DNA from: Stichopus chloronotus
Lineage: Eukaryota; Echinodermata; Holothuroidea; Aspidochirotida; Stichopodidae
Direction: 5' to 3'
Length of the DNA: 64,000 bases
NCBI GenBank assembly: GCA_021234535.1
Contig: CM037830.1
Span: 7,319,252 to 7,383,251, forward strand
Both the position numbers and the translations under genes were made by a program. Under the pieces are notes generated by a model that was not told the origin of the DNA, made no database searches, and was given only the letters and a program-made list of their open reading frames with translations. Positions 38,009-63,311 of the stretch are shown piece by piece; the first letter of the stretch is position 1, and each line of letters opens with the position of its first letter.

Positions 38009-41000
38009 GTGTCAGTGTTTGCCTGTTTTCATTCTCAGTAATATAAGCTAAAATTCATCTGAAATTTTAAAGGACAAATCAGTAATCTTTGGGATTGATA
38101 TCCCATTTTTTTTCCAATCAGCAAAGACTTCCAAATATGCAGGCATTTGCAATTCATATATTAATGCATTATCAGGTATACAATTTTACAACGTGTGAGC
38201 TAGCAATCATAAATGAAACTTTTTTTATATGAATTTTATACAAAACCATTGTAAATATGAAATTTCCTGAAATTCTAAGGTAGAAATGATCTTTCCAAAT
38301 TATTGTAAGATGATACAAAGGTTATGTTTGCCGTGACGTTTTAATCAGTGAGAGAGAACGAGCCTTTGAACTTGTCAGAATTACCTATGATTTCAATTTT
38401 AATATGATGCTCTGTGTGTTTTTGTGATTCACTTCTGCAACTAAACTGTATTTTGTTTTGGTAAAGCACAATTGGAAAGTATTTTGTACAACCTGGCAGC
38501 ATTATACCTCATTACAGATATGTATGACAGATTTGTAAGTTGCAGTGTAACTTATTGAAACTAAAGTTTTAAAAAGAGTGGGTTGCAATACTGTTCTGAT
38601 CTCTTATTTGGTGATAAAACCTCAATAACACCAGGTAGAACAGTAAATTTAATTTTAAAGCACTGTTCTGGGCTAGTTGTTTAAGGAGTATGTTGCTCAG
38701 TGAATGATTCTGCACTGGAACCGACGGATAAAGGATAGGAGTACCTTTGAGACAATTATGCAGCTTAGCTTCATGTGATTTGGTGGGTCCTAAAGTATTA
38801 TCGGTAATTAATTTTTTTTTTCCATCTTGGTAACAACTCCCCTTGATTCACCCATGAAAACTGGCTTGCTGAATGTAGACATTCATGAGGTTTTATAATT
38901 GCAGAACTAAAGATTTTTTACATTGTAAGACCTTTCTATGAACACAAAGAGTGCAGAAGATATAAAACAGAATTTGTCGGTTCTGTGTCACACGCTGTCA
39001 GGTTCACACTGAAGCCAACTTTCAAAGCGTTATTTCACATCTAAGGAAGCTTCCACTGGCAAAATCATTAGTTTAACTGATAGAACAGTAAAAAATCTCA
39101 TATACTGCATCAAGTTTTCTTGTTGGTGGTTAATTCCTTTAATATTACTAGCAAAGAAGTAAAGAGTGCACAGAGCAAGGTATCTCCATAGGAAATAAAT
39201 TTTAAGTAGTTTGGTTTCAAACCTAAATATGCGCCAGATATGCGACTAACAGCCAATCAATTACAGCAATTTCCGCAGCTTTCTATCTTTCATTCTTTTC
39301 ACGACCATTTCTGTCAGATAACAAGCTCTATACTATAATTTATGTCATGATTTATTTCACAAATATGAGTGATCAAATTTTCAGATCAAATTTTCCTAAT
39401 TGTATTAAATCTTAATTACAGCCTTTAAAGTACATCATATTTCAGTAATTTTATCACAATTTTGACATTTTATTATTGGGCATTTTTTGCACCTTAGATA
39501 TTAATAAAGATATATGTAGAATGGAAATACACCTTAAAAAATGGAAAAAAAGAGGTATTTGATCAAACATGTGGCATGAAATGCATTAACATTAATTTTA
39601 TTAAATTTTTGAGTGAGTTATGACTCCAGGTGAAGTGCTCCAGTTCAGAATGCATTATGACTCAACAGTCATGACTTGTTAGGAACAGGTAACATGTTCT
39701 ATCTAAACAAAATGACACCATGTGCCATTTGCATTGCAAGGTCTCCATAGCAACTGTCAAATCTGCACAGGTCGTAGAATGTGGTTCAAAACATTATGGA
39801 AACACTGTCAAAACTACATCAGCAATTATTGTAATCTTCTCTTGGTGACGGGCACTTTTTTAGATTATTTTCAGTTCATTTGCATGTCCACTGTGTGAAG
39901 GGGAACCCAGCTTCACAAGGATGAGCAAATTTCAGTGCGGTACTGTAAAGCAGCAACTGCAGCTTATTTCGAAGAATCTTGGAAAAACATTTTTGAATTG
40001 GTCAGAATCAGAATGGGTGATCTTTCTGCCAACTAAGTTTGTAGCTTATGATGTTACATGAAAAGCATTTCATCTTTTTTTTATAGTCTTCCACATAGTC
40101 TTCCAAGTATTTCATGCATTCCAGATGATACAGCACTCTTTCTTACAGGTTCTTTCTTTCTTAGATGATCAGGGTATGTAACCATAGCAACTTTTTTTGG
40201 TTGACCTTTCTTTACATTAAGTTTCTTCGTAATTGAGTATGTTATTGTATCATATATCTCATACACTATATACAGTATTCTCCTGCAGCGTAGGTTGTTG
40301 CTGTTTTTATCTGTCATTAAGTAGTGCTATACCACTCAATACTGTGACATTTTCTTTGTCAAGTATGTCCTTTGTCATCAATATTTGTCTTTGCACACTT
40401 AAATTGGAGAAACAATTTTGTGTCTGTCAATTTGAAAGTGACATTGCAATAGCTAAATGTAGGTGGAACACCATACCTTTACAGATTACACTTTATACTT
40501 TAGTAACTCACTCTGGATGCAAAGCAGTCTGAGGAGGGTATATCGAGAATATACTCCTTTCTTGCATGTATCGGGGGGGGGGGTGTTAGAGGAAGGAGGG
40601 GACACAACAATCATGTACCACTTGCTACTGTCCTACAGTCAGTTATGGCAAAATGATAATAGACCATCTCCAGTAGATAACAGTGGGGGACATACAACAG
40701 TCATGGTGTTCCTGCTATCGGCACCCTGTTTTCAAATCTAGGAAAGAAATGGTTCTCCAAAGATGCCCAGATACAATGTTAATTCGATGGTAACATCACT
40801 TTGTGTCACAAATTGCTTTTCTGATAAATGTTTACATGAACTTAACCATATCACATCTGTTTGACATTGGTTAGCATACATCTTTAGAGCAATAATAAAA
40901 TACATGTTCATCCATTTCTGTATCTTACAAAACATTAGGAGGCTCTTTGTCCATTATTTTCAGTCTTACCTGTTCCTTGTCGTATTTTTTCTCTGCATGT

Positions 41001-42188
41001 AACTGCATGGATCTTTGCTTGCTACTCTCTGATTTATTTGTGACATAATTTTTTAAATGAAGTTTTTATCTATTGCAATCTGATTTTTGTGAATAAATGT
41101 ATCAACTTTTGAAGTGAATAACATCGTGCAATACCTTGAACCTACTGTTCAGTGTTGACATTTACTTTCTGAGTTAACTGCAGTTGTTTACATGGATGTT
41201 CCTGGGGTAGTTTATCATTTTGTGGGAACCTTGGAAAGCGGAATATAAAGATCATACCCTGCTGCTCATGTCCTCTATGCTTATACTCACTGGCGTAGGT
41301 ATGGGGCACAAGGGGGCCATGCCTTCCCCCCTGCCTCCTGTTCATCCCTTGCAAAGTAATGAATAAAGTGAAATAAATGGAATCAAATAAAGGGAATAAT
41401 TTGAAAAGATGAGAATGCAGTACCCAATGCTTTGTGATTGGAAGAAGCAATTGTACCAAACTTGAGAGCCTGTCAAGACTGGCTTGTGAATTCTTCCCTG
41501 TGGGATGGCATAGGAAGGCATTTTTAATGGAAGATCGGCCAAATACATAGCTTTATTTAGGCTTCACAGAGACATTAGGGCAGGTTTTTAAGACTTGTCA
41601 AAATGCATTATGTTATGTGATGGATTGGGTGCAAGACTGGCCGGTGGTTGCTATGCAAAAATGTCATGTCTATTCCTTGCCAGCTTGCACTACACAGTCC
41701 ACAAATAAACAGGTAGGTGTAGGTATGTATGGAAGTGTAGGAGGGACATTGCATTGACGAGTTACCAATTGATAAAACGTGCCCTATCTGCAAATTTTGA
41801 CGAGTTGACGATACAGAAATGTGACAAAATTCAGAAAATTGAGGAGGGACGAAATCTCGTCAGTGCATCAAATTTTCAGAAGATTGATGTTTTGCTGAGT
41901 CACGACTACCTCATCAAAATTCAGAAAACTGACATTTTGACGTGTTAACATTTTTCTTGGACGGGAAAATGCTCTGCTTACATAATTCAAAGTTTTTCAC
42001 CATAAATATCTGATAAATATTGTACATTCCATGGAGACCAAAGTACTTGTTAAGTTCTGAAGGCTGAATTTGGGCAGCATCATCATGATTCTGTGGATGC
42101 TTTTTTTTTTTTTGCTCATGAAGGCTATTAGACATTTCAATTTAATATCCTATTTTTCCAAGTTGTAAAGACTCATCTCAACCCCTCC

Positions 42189-42294
42189 AGTGGCATAGCC
42201 AGTGGAGGGTGGCTAGGGGTTAGCTGCACCCCCTGGCAACATTTTGGGGAGAAATTGAGAGATTTTAACACACTTCCCCAGATCTTACGTGCCA
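42189..42294. mobile_element. Small hAT-like element or remnant
   Basis: CAGTGGCATAGCCAGTGG on the left and ACGTGCCACTG on the right have the CAGTGGC...GCCACTG form of the hAT element at 4149. The flanking octamers do not match, so either the boundaries or the duplication have decayed. Confidence 0.5.
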
Positions 42295-43140
42295 CTGACT
42301 GTCAAGCATGAAATGCCCCTTCCCTACAGCAGGCTGAAAGTGAATGCGCTGGTGTTATTACGATCAGTGCAAGGCGGTGGGACATTTATAGTTTAGTGAG
42401 TGGCACTACACAACCACGGAGCTATGTACAACTCACGCTGGCAGGCACTTTTTTTACCTAAAAAACCGAGGTAAGCCAAAAAAACTACATGTAGGTCATG
42501 GAAGATATCTTCAGTTACAAGCGTAAACAGGAATAAACTATAGTTCGACATTCAATTTACTCCGACTGAAGTAATGTACATGTGCATGCAGAAATTAGGA
42601 TCTGGATAAGGCATGTCAGATAAGGTCTACATATGAATATTTCACCTGCAGTGTGAAGCAACTTAATGAAAAGAAAACTAAAACCATTACTTTAAAGAAC
42701 AGGAATTCTTGGATAATATTCAGTTCAAATCTATAGCATCAAACAAAACATCATTTTGCGTCAAGTCCACCCTACAAAACCAAAGGGTATTGCCTGCACA
42801 TTGCTCAGCCTAATAAATAGTTGAATACAAAATAAAAGACAAAAATGTTCTTTGTGAGTGGACACTACCTTTAGTTTTTACACTTTTTATCTGGTTATTC
42901 TGATCATTTTGCATTTGCTCATTGTTTTTATTGAGGCAAACACTTTATTGCAGACGAAAGCACAAAATAAAGACTGCTTACAGATTCTTCTTGTGAGCTT
43001 GGGAAATATCATTTCTGGCTGTCTGAGAGGTCATCATTTTTCAAATTTTCTTTACACTTCGCGCCAACCGATGATGCTGCTCCGCTGAGGAGTCTCGCGG
43101 AAAAATCTCACTACACATACTCCCGTACATTTAGCAACCC

Positions 43141-43333
43141 TGTGATTGCTCCCCCCCCCCCCTCCAGAATATCATGTGTACGTAACTGGGCTCAGCTCGG
43201 CTTAGCCCCCCCCATCCATGACACACTCACCTTTCAGATCAAGCGAGACCCATGTACCTTGAAAACATTTAGGGAAAATTTCATATCTTTGCCCCACAAC
43301 CGGGGAAAAATCCTAGCTTCGCCACAGTTAACT
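43141..43333 (-). mobile_element. hAT-like terminal fragment with poly-C tract
   Basis: The block TTTGCCCCACAACCGGGGAA then ATCCTAGCTTCGCCACAG is the inverse of the fragment at 5149-5215, ending in a hAT-type CTGTGGCGAAG. C-runs at 43150-43162 and 43206-43213 resemble those inside the hAT element at 4149. The other boundary is not clear. Confidence 0.45.
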
Positions 43334-44519
43334 CCCTTTCCCCCACACACCTCACCATTGTCACCTGATTTGATCCTCCAGTGGTCAAGCCGCTTTCCAT
43401 GTCGCCTCTAGCTGTCCTTGCTTACATTACAAAAAGACCAAAGTCCTTCAAGTTTCACTGACAGTGGCTGATGAAATTTTGTATCGATATAAAAGTAACT
43501 GATACCACCATGGATAAGTAGTAGCCTTGACATTTTATGTAAACATTATTTGTAGCCAGTGGACTAGCTTACATCAATCCCGCGATTAAATGTCAACGAC
43601 GACGTAAATACTCTAAAAGCGACGTTAGACGACTCGAAGCACCAGGATACCGTTCATCTATGTTATATCCACTTGTTTTTGCCGGTTCATGGCTAGGCTA
43701 GGCCATCTCCAATATTCTAAATCGTGACTATGGAAGCCTTCACTGGCCGAAAATCTCTCATTTGTCTTCATTAGTTGAAATTCACCAGGTAAGGAGTTAT
43801 ACGTAAAGACTGAACAAGAAAACTCCCATTCACCTGTTTAAAGTCCCTCGATTGGCCGTGGGAGGTCAGGGGTTCGGACCCCCCCCCCCCCCCACAAGAT
43901 CTGGAGTTTCGCTTACCCTATGATACTAGGCCTACGTTAGCAATAATGAGTTTTAGTTTGTCAGTCATATTTGTCTGGTAAAATATTCCAATTGTGGTAA
44001 AATCGACCCCCCCCCCCTCCGCTGAAAAAACTGCATACGGGCTTGGGTTAGCGTCAGAAAGAATATGCTCCAGTTTCCGAATTGAGCTGAGTGCATGTGC
44101 AAAGGTTTAACAGTTCAAAACCTTGATTACTAAATCTCCTAATTCATTCATTCGTTCATCCATTCATTCATGACAGTTGCTTTTCGATGAAACACCACAT
44201 CTCTGAGACATTATAATCAGACATATCTTCATCAGCTTAGAAACATAGGAATGTATCATTTACCAAGAGAAATATTGCAAATTGGCTGACTAAGCTATCG
44301 GTTTTTAACTTCTCCAATATTCCTTACTGAGAATTTGACTACGACTGCAACGATCACAAGCTGGTGTATATACTTGGAGTATAGTGTGATATTACTCTAA
44401 GGGGTGTATGTAAATATATGTGAGATTGTCAGGCCCCTCTTGGCTTCCATCATTTTACAGTGCGCGCCAATGTACATTGCAAACTGGTTTAATCCGCACG
44501 TATATTTTCACAACTTGTG

Positions 44520-44559
44520 ATTGGTCAAGTTGTGTGTTGCCGCGTTTACTTTTCATTGG
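44520..44559 (+). promoter_or_regulatory. Two inverted CCAAT boxes upstream of alpha-tubulin
   Basis: ATTGGTC occurs at 44520-44526 and again at 44555-44561, about 260-290 bases before the ATG and 35 bases apart. Paired CCAAT boxes are common in constitutive promoters and would bind NF-Y. The region around them is richer in CG than its surroundings. The start of transcription is not determined; the 5' UTR probably includes the stretch from about 44680. Confidence 0.5.
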
Positions 44560-44812
44560 TCGTTTCCGCAGAGCCAAGCAATTGTCGTGAATCTATTGGA
44601 GGAGAGATCAAACATACACAATATCGCCTAGGTAACTGAATCTTGGTGATGTGTAAAGTACATGTGTACGTACTATAGCGGCGCGTCTCTTGTATATGAT
44701 TTTTCAATTTCTGTCCATTCTACAGTTGACAAAGCTACATAGAAGCAGGCGTCGACGTTGTTCAAACCGCAGATCTTCGTAAACCAGATCGCCGACCTTA
44801 ATTAGCCTCAAA

Positions 44813-56670
<11,858 letters not shown>

Positions 56671-58408
56671 TTCCAAAATACAGAACGTGAACACATAATT
56701 CGTAAATATTAGACAATATTACACCAAAACAATTCATGTCTTGAAAATACAAGTGGATTTAAATAGATTTGTGAACACAAAACAGTGTGTGTTGACTAGA
56801 TTCTTTTCACTTTTACTGTGGAAGAGGAATTGTTAAGTGCTATGAATGTATTTCTCACTGACTTAAATTTCTGGACTCACTGACCACATGCTTTGAAAGT
56901 GCAAAAACTTTAAGTCTGGATGCCTTAGATGAATATCAACAACGGAGATTATGCACTTGCTGACTATCAAAAAAAATATATTAAAGAACTAATATGTAAA
57001 TGTGCATTTCAAACAGCAATGACTGAAACTTCCACATTGGCTGACATAAGGTTATACCCACAAGATGTGTTCCCATAGTAGTTGCAGTGCATTCCAACAG
57101 TTTACAAGCCAACGCACAGGTCACACTACGACAACATTGGATGCGATTTTTGAAACATCAGACCCTTGGTGATGTATCAGTATTTTCAATTAGATTGGTC
57201 ACTCTTCACCGATATCATAGCTGTCTTCCTAAGTTGTCCCACTTTGATCTCTGATATCTCTCAGAGAGGTTAACTTCAAACTACATTTTTACTTGCACTC
57301 ATGTCCGATAACTCAAGATGGCATCACCCCATTATTGTTTGACATTCTACTTTAATGTTTGTTAGCAAAACCTCATGTGATTAAAATTCAGCTTTTAGCA
57401 CTGTTTAAGGTTGTACAAGATATAAGCTAACACTTGTAAAAATCGGATTTGAGTGAAATACCACTGTGATTACAAATGTACCTCCACAAACAGGAATAAT
57501 TCTTGAAGGGCATTTTAGGAAGATATGCAATATGTTTAGCGATCAAAGTGATGTTGAGACAGTTCTTTAGGCTTGCAGTGTAACAGTTCCCCTAACTGAT
57601 TAAATAGTTTGGTAAAACCTGGAGCACATTACCCAATATTCCATGTGCAGCTACACTAAATCACTGAAAAATACATCCACAGCAACACAGTAAAGTCACA
57701 TGGAGGGTGGGGGGATTGTTTTAAAACTTCATGTAACTAGGCTTGAAATACACCTGAAAACAAAAGACATTTCCCATATGTTAAAAAGGTATTACAATTC
57801 AACCTTACAATGTACCTGCTGCAAGATGTTCTCATTCACAATAAAAACACTCAAATACAGATCTGCTTTGAGTAACTGAATTTATTACATATTTTTTATT
57901 ATGTACAATATCAGCTGAATTTAGACATGATCAGTATCATACTAAATTGCCTAATTTTCTTCCATAAAATGTCTTGTAATACAAATAAAATTGATACACA
58001 AATATCATTGTGGGCAACCTGATGGGTACATCGCAACTATGTGAGCTGCTATGCCACACTGACATTTCTGTAAACCATTTAATGAAACAGTTATGACCAA
58101 AGAAAAGTTTACTACAATTTAAATACTTATACCGACAAGAGGTATGACATGGTGAACTTGAATAGATGCTGCACCTTATAAACAAAACATTTTGCAAAAG
58201 TGTGATGAAATCCATGACATTACTGATAATCTGGGAGGAATATTCCAAGCACAGCTTTATTTGTTTAAAATCTAGTTGTACTGCAACTGAGATATTGTAC
58301 AATAGTCCTTATTATGAAGCAATGACAAAGTTGGAATACAGTAAGGGTCTAAATGCTGGACATACACTAATGTCAGACTTAACAAATCTCATATGTTCAC
58401 TCTGAAAT
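56671..58408. other. Alpha-tubulin 3' UTR and flank
   Basis: No coding exon is visible. AATAAA at 57840-57845 is a plausible distal polyadenylation signal; nearer ATTAAA at about 56979 could be a proximal one. A run of Gs lies near 57710. Confidence 0.5.
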
Positions 58409-59543
58409 CTACGGAAGCTTAAAAGTGCCATCCAAATAAGAATATCTTTGGACCCGTAACTTGACAATTTTCTGCAAAATGTCTAGATAACAAGAAAATA
58501 TAGCAACAAAAAACGGACAAATGATCAATTGTTTAGTTATGTTATTTGAACAATTAAACAATTTTCTGCAAATTGTTCAAATGACAACTTGCATATCTTG
58601 TCATTTCAACAATTTGCTGCAAAATGTCCACTGGTTTACTTCTTGACTAAGTGAGCAATTCAACAATTATCGGCAAAATGTCCAAATGACAACTTATCGT
58701 ATCTTTTCAACTCAACAATTTTCTGCAAAATGTTGACTTGTTCACTTCTTTTCTGAATGAGCAATTAAACATTTTTCTGCAAAACTGTTTAAATGACAAC
58801 TTATTACATCCTGTCATTTCAACAATTTTCTGCAAAATGTTGATTTGATCATTTCCTTTTATGTGAACAATTAAACAATTTTCTGTAGAATGTTATCTTG
58901 TTCATATCTTTCTAAGTGAACAATTAATCAATTTTCTGCCAAATGTTCAAATGACAACTTATCTCATGCTGTAATTTCTATTTCTGGTTTGGGAAGAGAA
59001 CAAGTGGACATTTTTCAGAAAATTGTTGAAATGAAAAGATGTGATACGTTTTCATTCGAACATTTTGCAGAAAATTGTTCAATTGCTTACTTAGTAAGAA
59101 AGTAAACAAGTCAACATTTTTCAGAAAATTGTTCAATTGTTCACTTACAAAAAAGTGAACAAGTAGACATTTTGCAGAAAATTGTTAAAATGGCAAGATA
59201 TGATAAGTTGTCATTCAAACATTTTGCAGAAAATTGTTCAATTGTTCACTTAGTAAGAAAGTGAACATGTCAACATTTTGCAGCAAATTGTTCAATTGAC
59301 AGGATGTGACAAGTTGTTATAAGAACATTCTTCAAAAAAATGTTGAATTCCTCGCTAAGAAGCAAGTAAACAAGTTAACATTTTGCAGAAGAATGTTGAG
59401 TTGTTTAGATAATACAACTGAACAAGTGATCATTTTTCTGATTTTTGATGAGATATTATCTCGTTATGTAGAATTTTGCTGAAAATTGTCAACTTATGGG
59501 GCAAAGATATACTTATCTTGATGGCACTTATCAGCTTCCGTAG
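58409..59543. mobile_element. Fold-back element built of 52-bp modules
   Basis: The outer ends CTACGGAAGC...AAGTGCCATC and their inverse form a terminal inverted repeat of roughly 80 bases, flanked by AAAT at 58405-58408 and 59544-59547. Inside, about nine units with the core CAATTTTCTGCAAAATG (from about 58464, spaced about 52 bases) run to the centre near 58985. From there about nine units with the inverse core CATTTTGCAGAAAATTG run out to the right end. The whole 1,135 bp is thus one imperfect inverted repeat. There is no ORF. Confidence 0.88.
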
Positions 59544-61205
59544 AAATCTCAGTTTCAAGCATCATGTCACATGAACAAAAATACCAAATCTCATAGTGAA
59601 AATCAATGTGGTGGAATGCAAGATAATTCCTAATTTAGATCACGATCAACACTTTCTTCTATGACTGGTTTTAGTTCTTGAATCAGAGATGTACCATTGT
59701 TGGAACAGTTGCTTTTGCAAAAGAATTTTTATGGGACATAACACATACTTCAAACTTCCTAGCGCAGAAAACACTTTCAATAACATAGGTGCTTTTTAAA
59801 GTCTCCAGGTTTAAAATGTTATCTCTTGGTTTTCTTTGAGGCCTTTAAGAGGTTGGTAACTTTTTGACGTTGGCAAGTCTGTTGTTAAGTTGTAATATGG
59901 GAAGGTGAAAACAAAATCTTTCTTTGGGCCGACCTTGACCTGTTTTGGACAACATAAAAAACAACATGATTCCATGGCCAGAAATTTCAGAAAACACAAA
60001 AAGGATGGTCAGTGAGGTTTTTCAAAATCAAGTGCTTCTGAGCTCCATAATCCCTTTCACATGAATGATCACAAAAATGTTAAACTTGTAACTTGCAAAC
60101 CAATGAGTATTGACCGGTACTTGTTTCTGTGATGCTGTCTAGTAATGATTCATGCAGTCAGATTTTGACATGCTTGTGCTGTTTGATGTTTAGAATAATT
60201 TCATACTGAAAAACCATCTTAAGTTACATTTTCCATTATGGCCAATATGAACAGACAGACAGATTCTATGTGGATCAATGACATATTCGCTTTGTGTCCA
60301 TTTTCACAGATAAGTATTGAGTTTGTCTGACATTTCTAGCAATCTGCTAAAGCTTTTAAAACTTAACCAGCAACATTTGCAACTTTATAAAATGGTATAA
60401 TCCCAGTAAGTTTTGCACTTCATTTAAAGGATGCATAACTTCTGTGAACGCAGATGTAATGTCAATGATGTTCCTTTTATCCAGCAGGTAGCTTTAAAGT
60501 TGATTCATTTGCATGAAACTGATCAATACTTATCCCAATGATCACTGCTGAGCTTTACAGGAGCAAAAAAAAAAAACAGTTGTCACTATTAAGGGAGGAA
60601 CAAATCATATTACAAGAGTGACTGGAGATATCCTTGTTCTTTAGTACATAGCTAATTGTTAACTCTAACTTGCAAGTAAAAGATGTTTCTCACATTTGCA
60701 TAAAGCGAATAACATAGTTTGTATGAAATCAAGGTATACGAATGTGCGATGGTAAGTGCAAGAAACTTGATCAAGTGTCCTGACTACACAAATGAAAATA
60801 GACGGTTCTTGGCTACATAATTGATAATTAGTACATAACAATGTACCTAAGTGGCATGTGACTCACCTGTGTAAATGTCCCCTCAATAAGAGCAAAACAA
60901 AACACACTAACCATAATTGGGTTCCCGTAAATATTTTGGAATTTTTTTGTAACATGCTACTCTTTTTGCGAGTAGGGGAGAAGCAAGTGCCTACCATTTC
61001 TATCACATGGCCTACAATTTTAAGGGAAATTGTCACTTGGCCTCACAAAGTTTGTACAACCCATCCGTTTTACAACATATCCTCTTTTCATCAGCACCCA
61101 AGGTACTACCACAACATCCAGGTGATAAACAGTAGCAAGCAAATGTACAAGGCATGAATTTTGTTTTTGAGTTGCATCACCAGAGGCAGCTGATAGTGTT
61201 TCATT
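59544..61205. other. Intergenic DNA, nothing recognised
   Basis: AT-rich, stop-dense sequence with no exon, RNA gene or bounded repeat seen by eye. Small A- and T-runs only. Confidence 0.5.
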
Positions 61206-61207
61206 AA

Positions 61208-61646
61208 AAGGGTGGCCAACCTTTTAAAACCAAGGGGACATATTGCCACCTTTCAACTTTGTAGCAGGCCACATAGCTTACAAGCCAACTCTGTTATCCT
61301 TTTCTGTATCTGTGCTGAAAAAAAAAACCAAGTGTTGCAGCCAGGAAATGTGTAACAAGTAAAACAATAAAATTGCATGAAGTAGTATGCATGCAGAAGT
61401 AAGGCTGAAGCTGAATGCCAACATATGTGAAGACAGGGACTATTGGTTAATGTAGTGAGTGCCAGGTTTGACAATATATGAAGTAGCCTATTACTTGTCA
61501 CAAGCTTTTATATGGATAATATCTTTATTGCATTCCCCCCCCCCCCCTCCTCCTTTCATTTTTTTCTCTTTAAAGATATTTTCATTTGAAACATGGTTTT
61601 GAGGATTGCACGATACCTTTCTGTGGGGTGCAGGTTGGCCATCCCT
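61208..61646. mobile_element. hAT-like element with GGTGGCCAACC ends
   Basis: GGGTGGCCAACCTTTTAAAA on the left and AGGTTGGCCATCCCTG on the right are inverse versions of the common hAT terminus CAGGG.TGGCCAACC. The flanking octamers are not identical, so the duplication is decayed or the left end has lost its CA. A C11 run at 61537-61547 lies inside. Confidence 0.65.
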
Positions 61647-61739
61647 GCATAAGAAGCTTTGCAAAGTCACACTGTGGTGCATTCCCTTCCAATGTCTCTA
61701 TAGTCATTTATGTAACTGATACTAACAAAGGAAACAAAA

Positions 61740-62440
61740 CATTTAGGTTTTGACCTTTTTACTTTTGGTGACCCCCAATTACCTTTGACCTCCACAAAAT
61801 ATAATAGGAAACTCCTACTCAGTGTGGACAATCCACATGCTACATATGAGATCTCCTCTGTTACCCTTCTATAGAAAAAGTGTTTACACACTGTCACCTC
61901 AAATGACCTTTGACAGCCACCAAAACCATGGATGATCTAATTAATATGGTCAACCCACACCACATATGAGATTATTTGAGGTTACCCTTCTTGAGATACT
62001 GTATTTACAAAGTTTCAACAGTTTGAACTCTGATGACCTCCAATGACCTTTGACCTCTCCAAAAAACAATAGGAATCACATACTTACTCTGAGTTGTAGA
62101 CATGCAAGATGAGATCCTTCACCATTTATCCTTGATAGGGGGTTCACATGGTTTTGCCCTTTGGTGACCACACAAGGCCTCCACCAAAATGAGATGGATC
62201 ATCTAGTCAATATGGGTGATCTACATGCCTAATATGAGAATCCTAACAATTATCACGATTATCCTTCTTCAGATATCCTGTTTACTAGGTTTTCAGTTGG
62301 ACTTCTGGTGACCTCAAATGACCTTTGACCACCAAAAACAATAGGTATCACCTAGTCAGTAAGGCCAACCTACACACCAAATATGACAGTCAAGTTTACC
62401 CTTATTGAAATATTGTGTTTGCAAGCAAAACTTCACGGAC
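61740..62440 (-). repeat. 145-bp AGGTCA minisatellite, about five diverged units
   Basis: Reverse-orientation units recur with TGACCTC.AATGACCTTTGACC, CAATAGG, ACACACCAAATATGAGATC-type and CCTTCTTGAGATA blocks at the family spacing. One exact TGACCTTTGACCT is at 62044-62056; others differ at one or two bases (61774, 61902, 62318). Confidence 0.85.
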
Positions 62441-62995
62441 ACACAAATCACCATCACAGCCCACCGCGAACTTCAGCAAGGAATAAAAAATTGTTTAAAA
62501 AAAAACAAACAAACAGGGAGATCAAAAAAGCATAACCATCTATGTTCATGCAATTAGTGAACAGTGACCCCTGTAAACAGTACACCTCTAACTTAATTAT
62601 GTAGTTGTATCCAAAATTGTATCCCAAAATTGACTCTCTTTTCAGCTGGTCATACCATTGGTGAATAATCAGACACTGCCAAGATACTAATGTTAACCAA
62701 AACAGATAAACATTGACAATTCAGAAGTGAGCAGAGAGAGAGAGAAACTTGTAAAGAGTTTCTTAGCTTCACACATTATTTTCCAATACTGAAAAGGAAA
62801 AAAAAAACATTTTGTTTATCAGGATAGGTCTTACTGATTCTTTTCATATCCAGTGTGATCATTCCCAGTTCTCTGATTGTTGCAAACAGTTTCAAAGGTG
62901 ACATGTAGGGAAGATGCTACTGTGAAGATACAGACAACTGACATGACCCATGTACCCACTTTTTTATTTGTCTTCTGTAGGATATGAGAACTTAA

Positions 62996-63307
62996 AGGGG
63001 CATAGGGCATTGTAAAATACATCTTACATAGCTTTTTGTGCTTTCTTTCTTCAAATCGAGTAAAAGCATACCTATTTAACAGATTTGAGGGAAAAGATGA
63101 TCTGCCAAAGGCAATTACCTTGGGGGCCACAACATGAGAAAATTCAAATAGTAACAGTTTTTTCTCTCTACTGGGGCACTTTCTAACAAAAATTGTGATT
63201 GGAAGATCATTTTTTACCACAAATCTGTCAAAAAGGTATGCTTCTACTTGGTTTAAAGAAAGAGCAAAAAGTTATGTTACAAGTCTTTCACAATGTCCTA
63301 TCCCCCT
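62996..63307. mobile_element. TTAA-flanked fold-back MITE
   Basis: TTAA at 62992-62995 and 63308-63311 flank AGGGGCATAGGGCATTGT and (inverse) AGGGGGATAGGACATTGT. The inverted arms run about 130 bases each, sharing AGCTTTTTG/AACTTTTTG, AAGCATACCT and GACAGATTTG-type blocks, and almost meet in the middle. At 312 bp it is non-autonomous. The purine-GG end with a TTAA target fits Kolobok-type transposition; that is inference. Confidence 0.9.
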
Positions 63308-63311
63308 TTAA

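Larger units (their letters stand above)
38009..44500. other. Gene-poor region between TTC41-like and tubulin genes
   Basis: No exon pair, domain or RNA gene was recognised. It contains hAT-like termini at about 41288, 42189-42294 and 43260-43333, a G10 run near 40570, and C-runs at 43150-43162, 43879-43893 and 44007-44017. A short stretch at 41755-41945 repeats CGA-type words (ATTCAGAAAATTGA) and is open on the plus strand for 64 codons, but appears repetitive and not genic. Confidence 0.5.

Noticed and set aside
41754..41948. 64-codon open frame with repeated ATTCAGAAAATTGA words
   Set aside because: Repetitive composition, no splice context and no family resemblance.
58409..59543. Regular 20-base repeats with about 32-base spacers, superficially like a CRISPR array
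   Set aside because: The DNA is eukaryotic, spacers are related to one another, and repeat orientation flips at the centre; it is a fold-back element.
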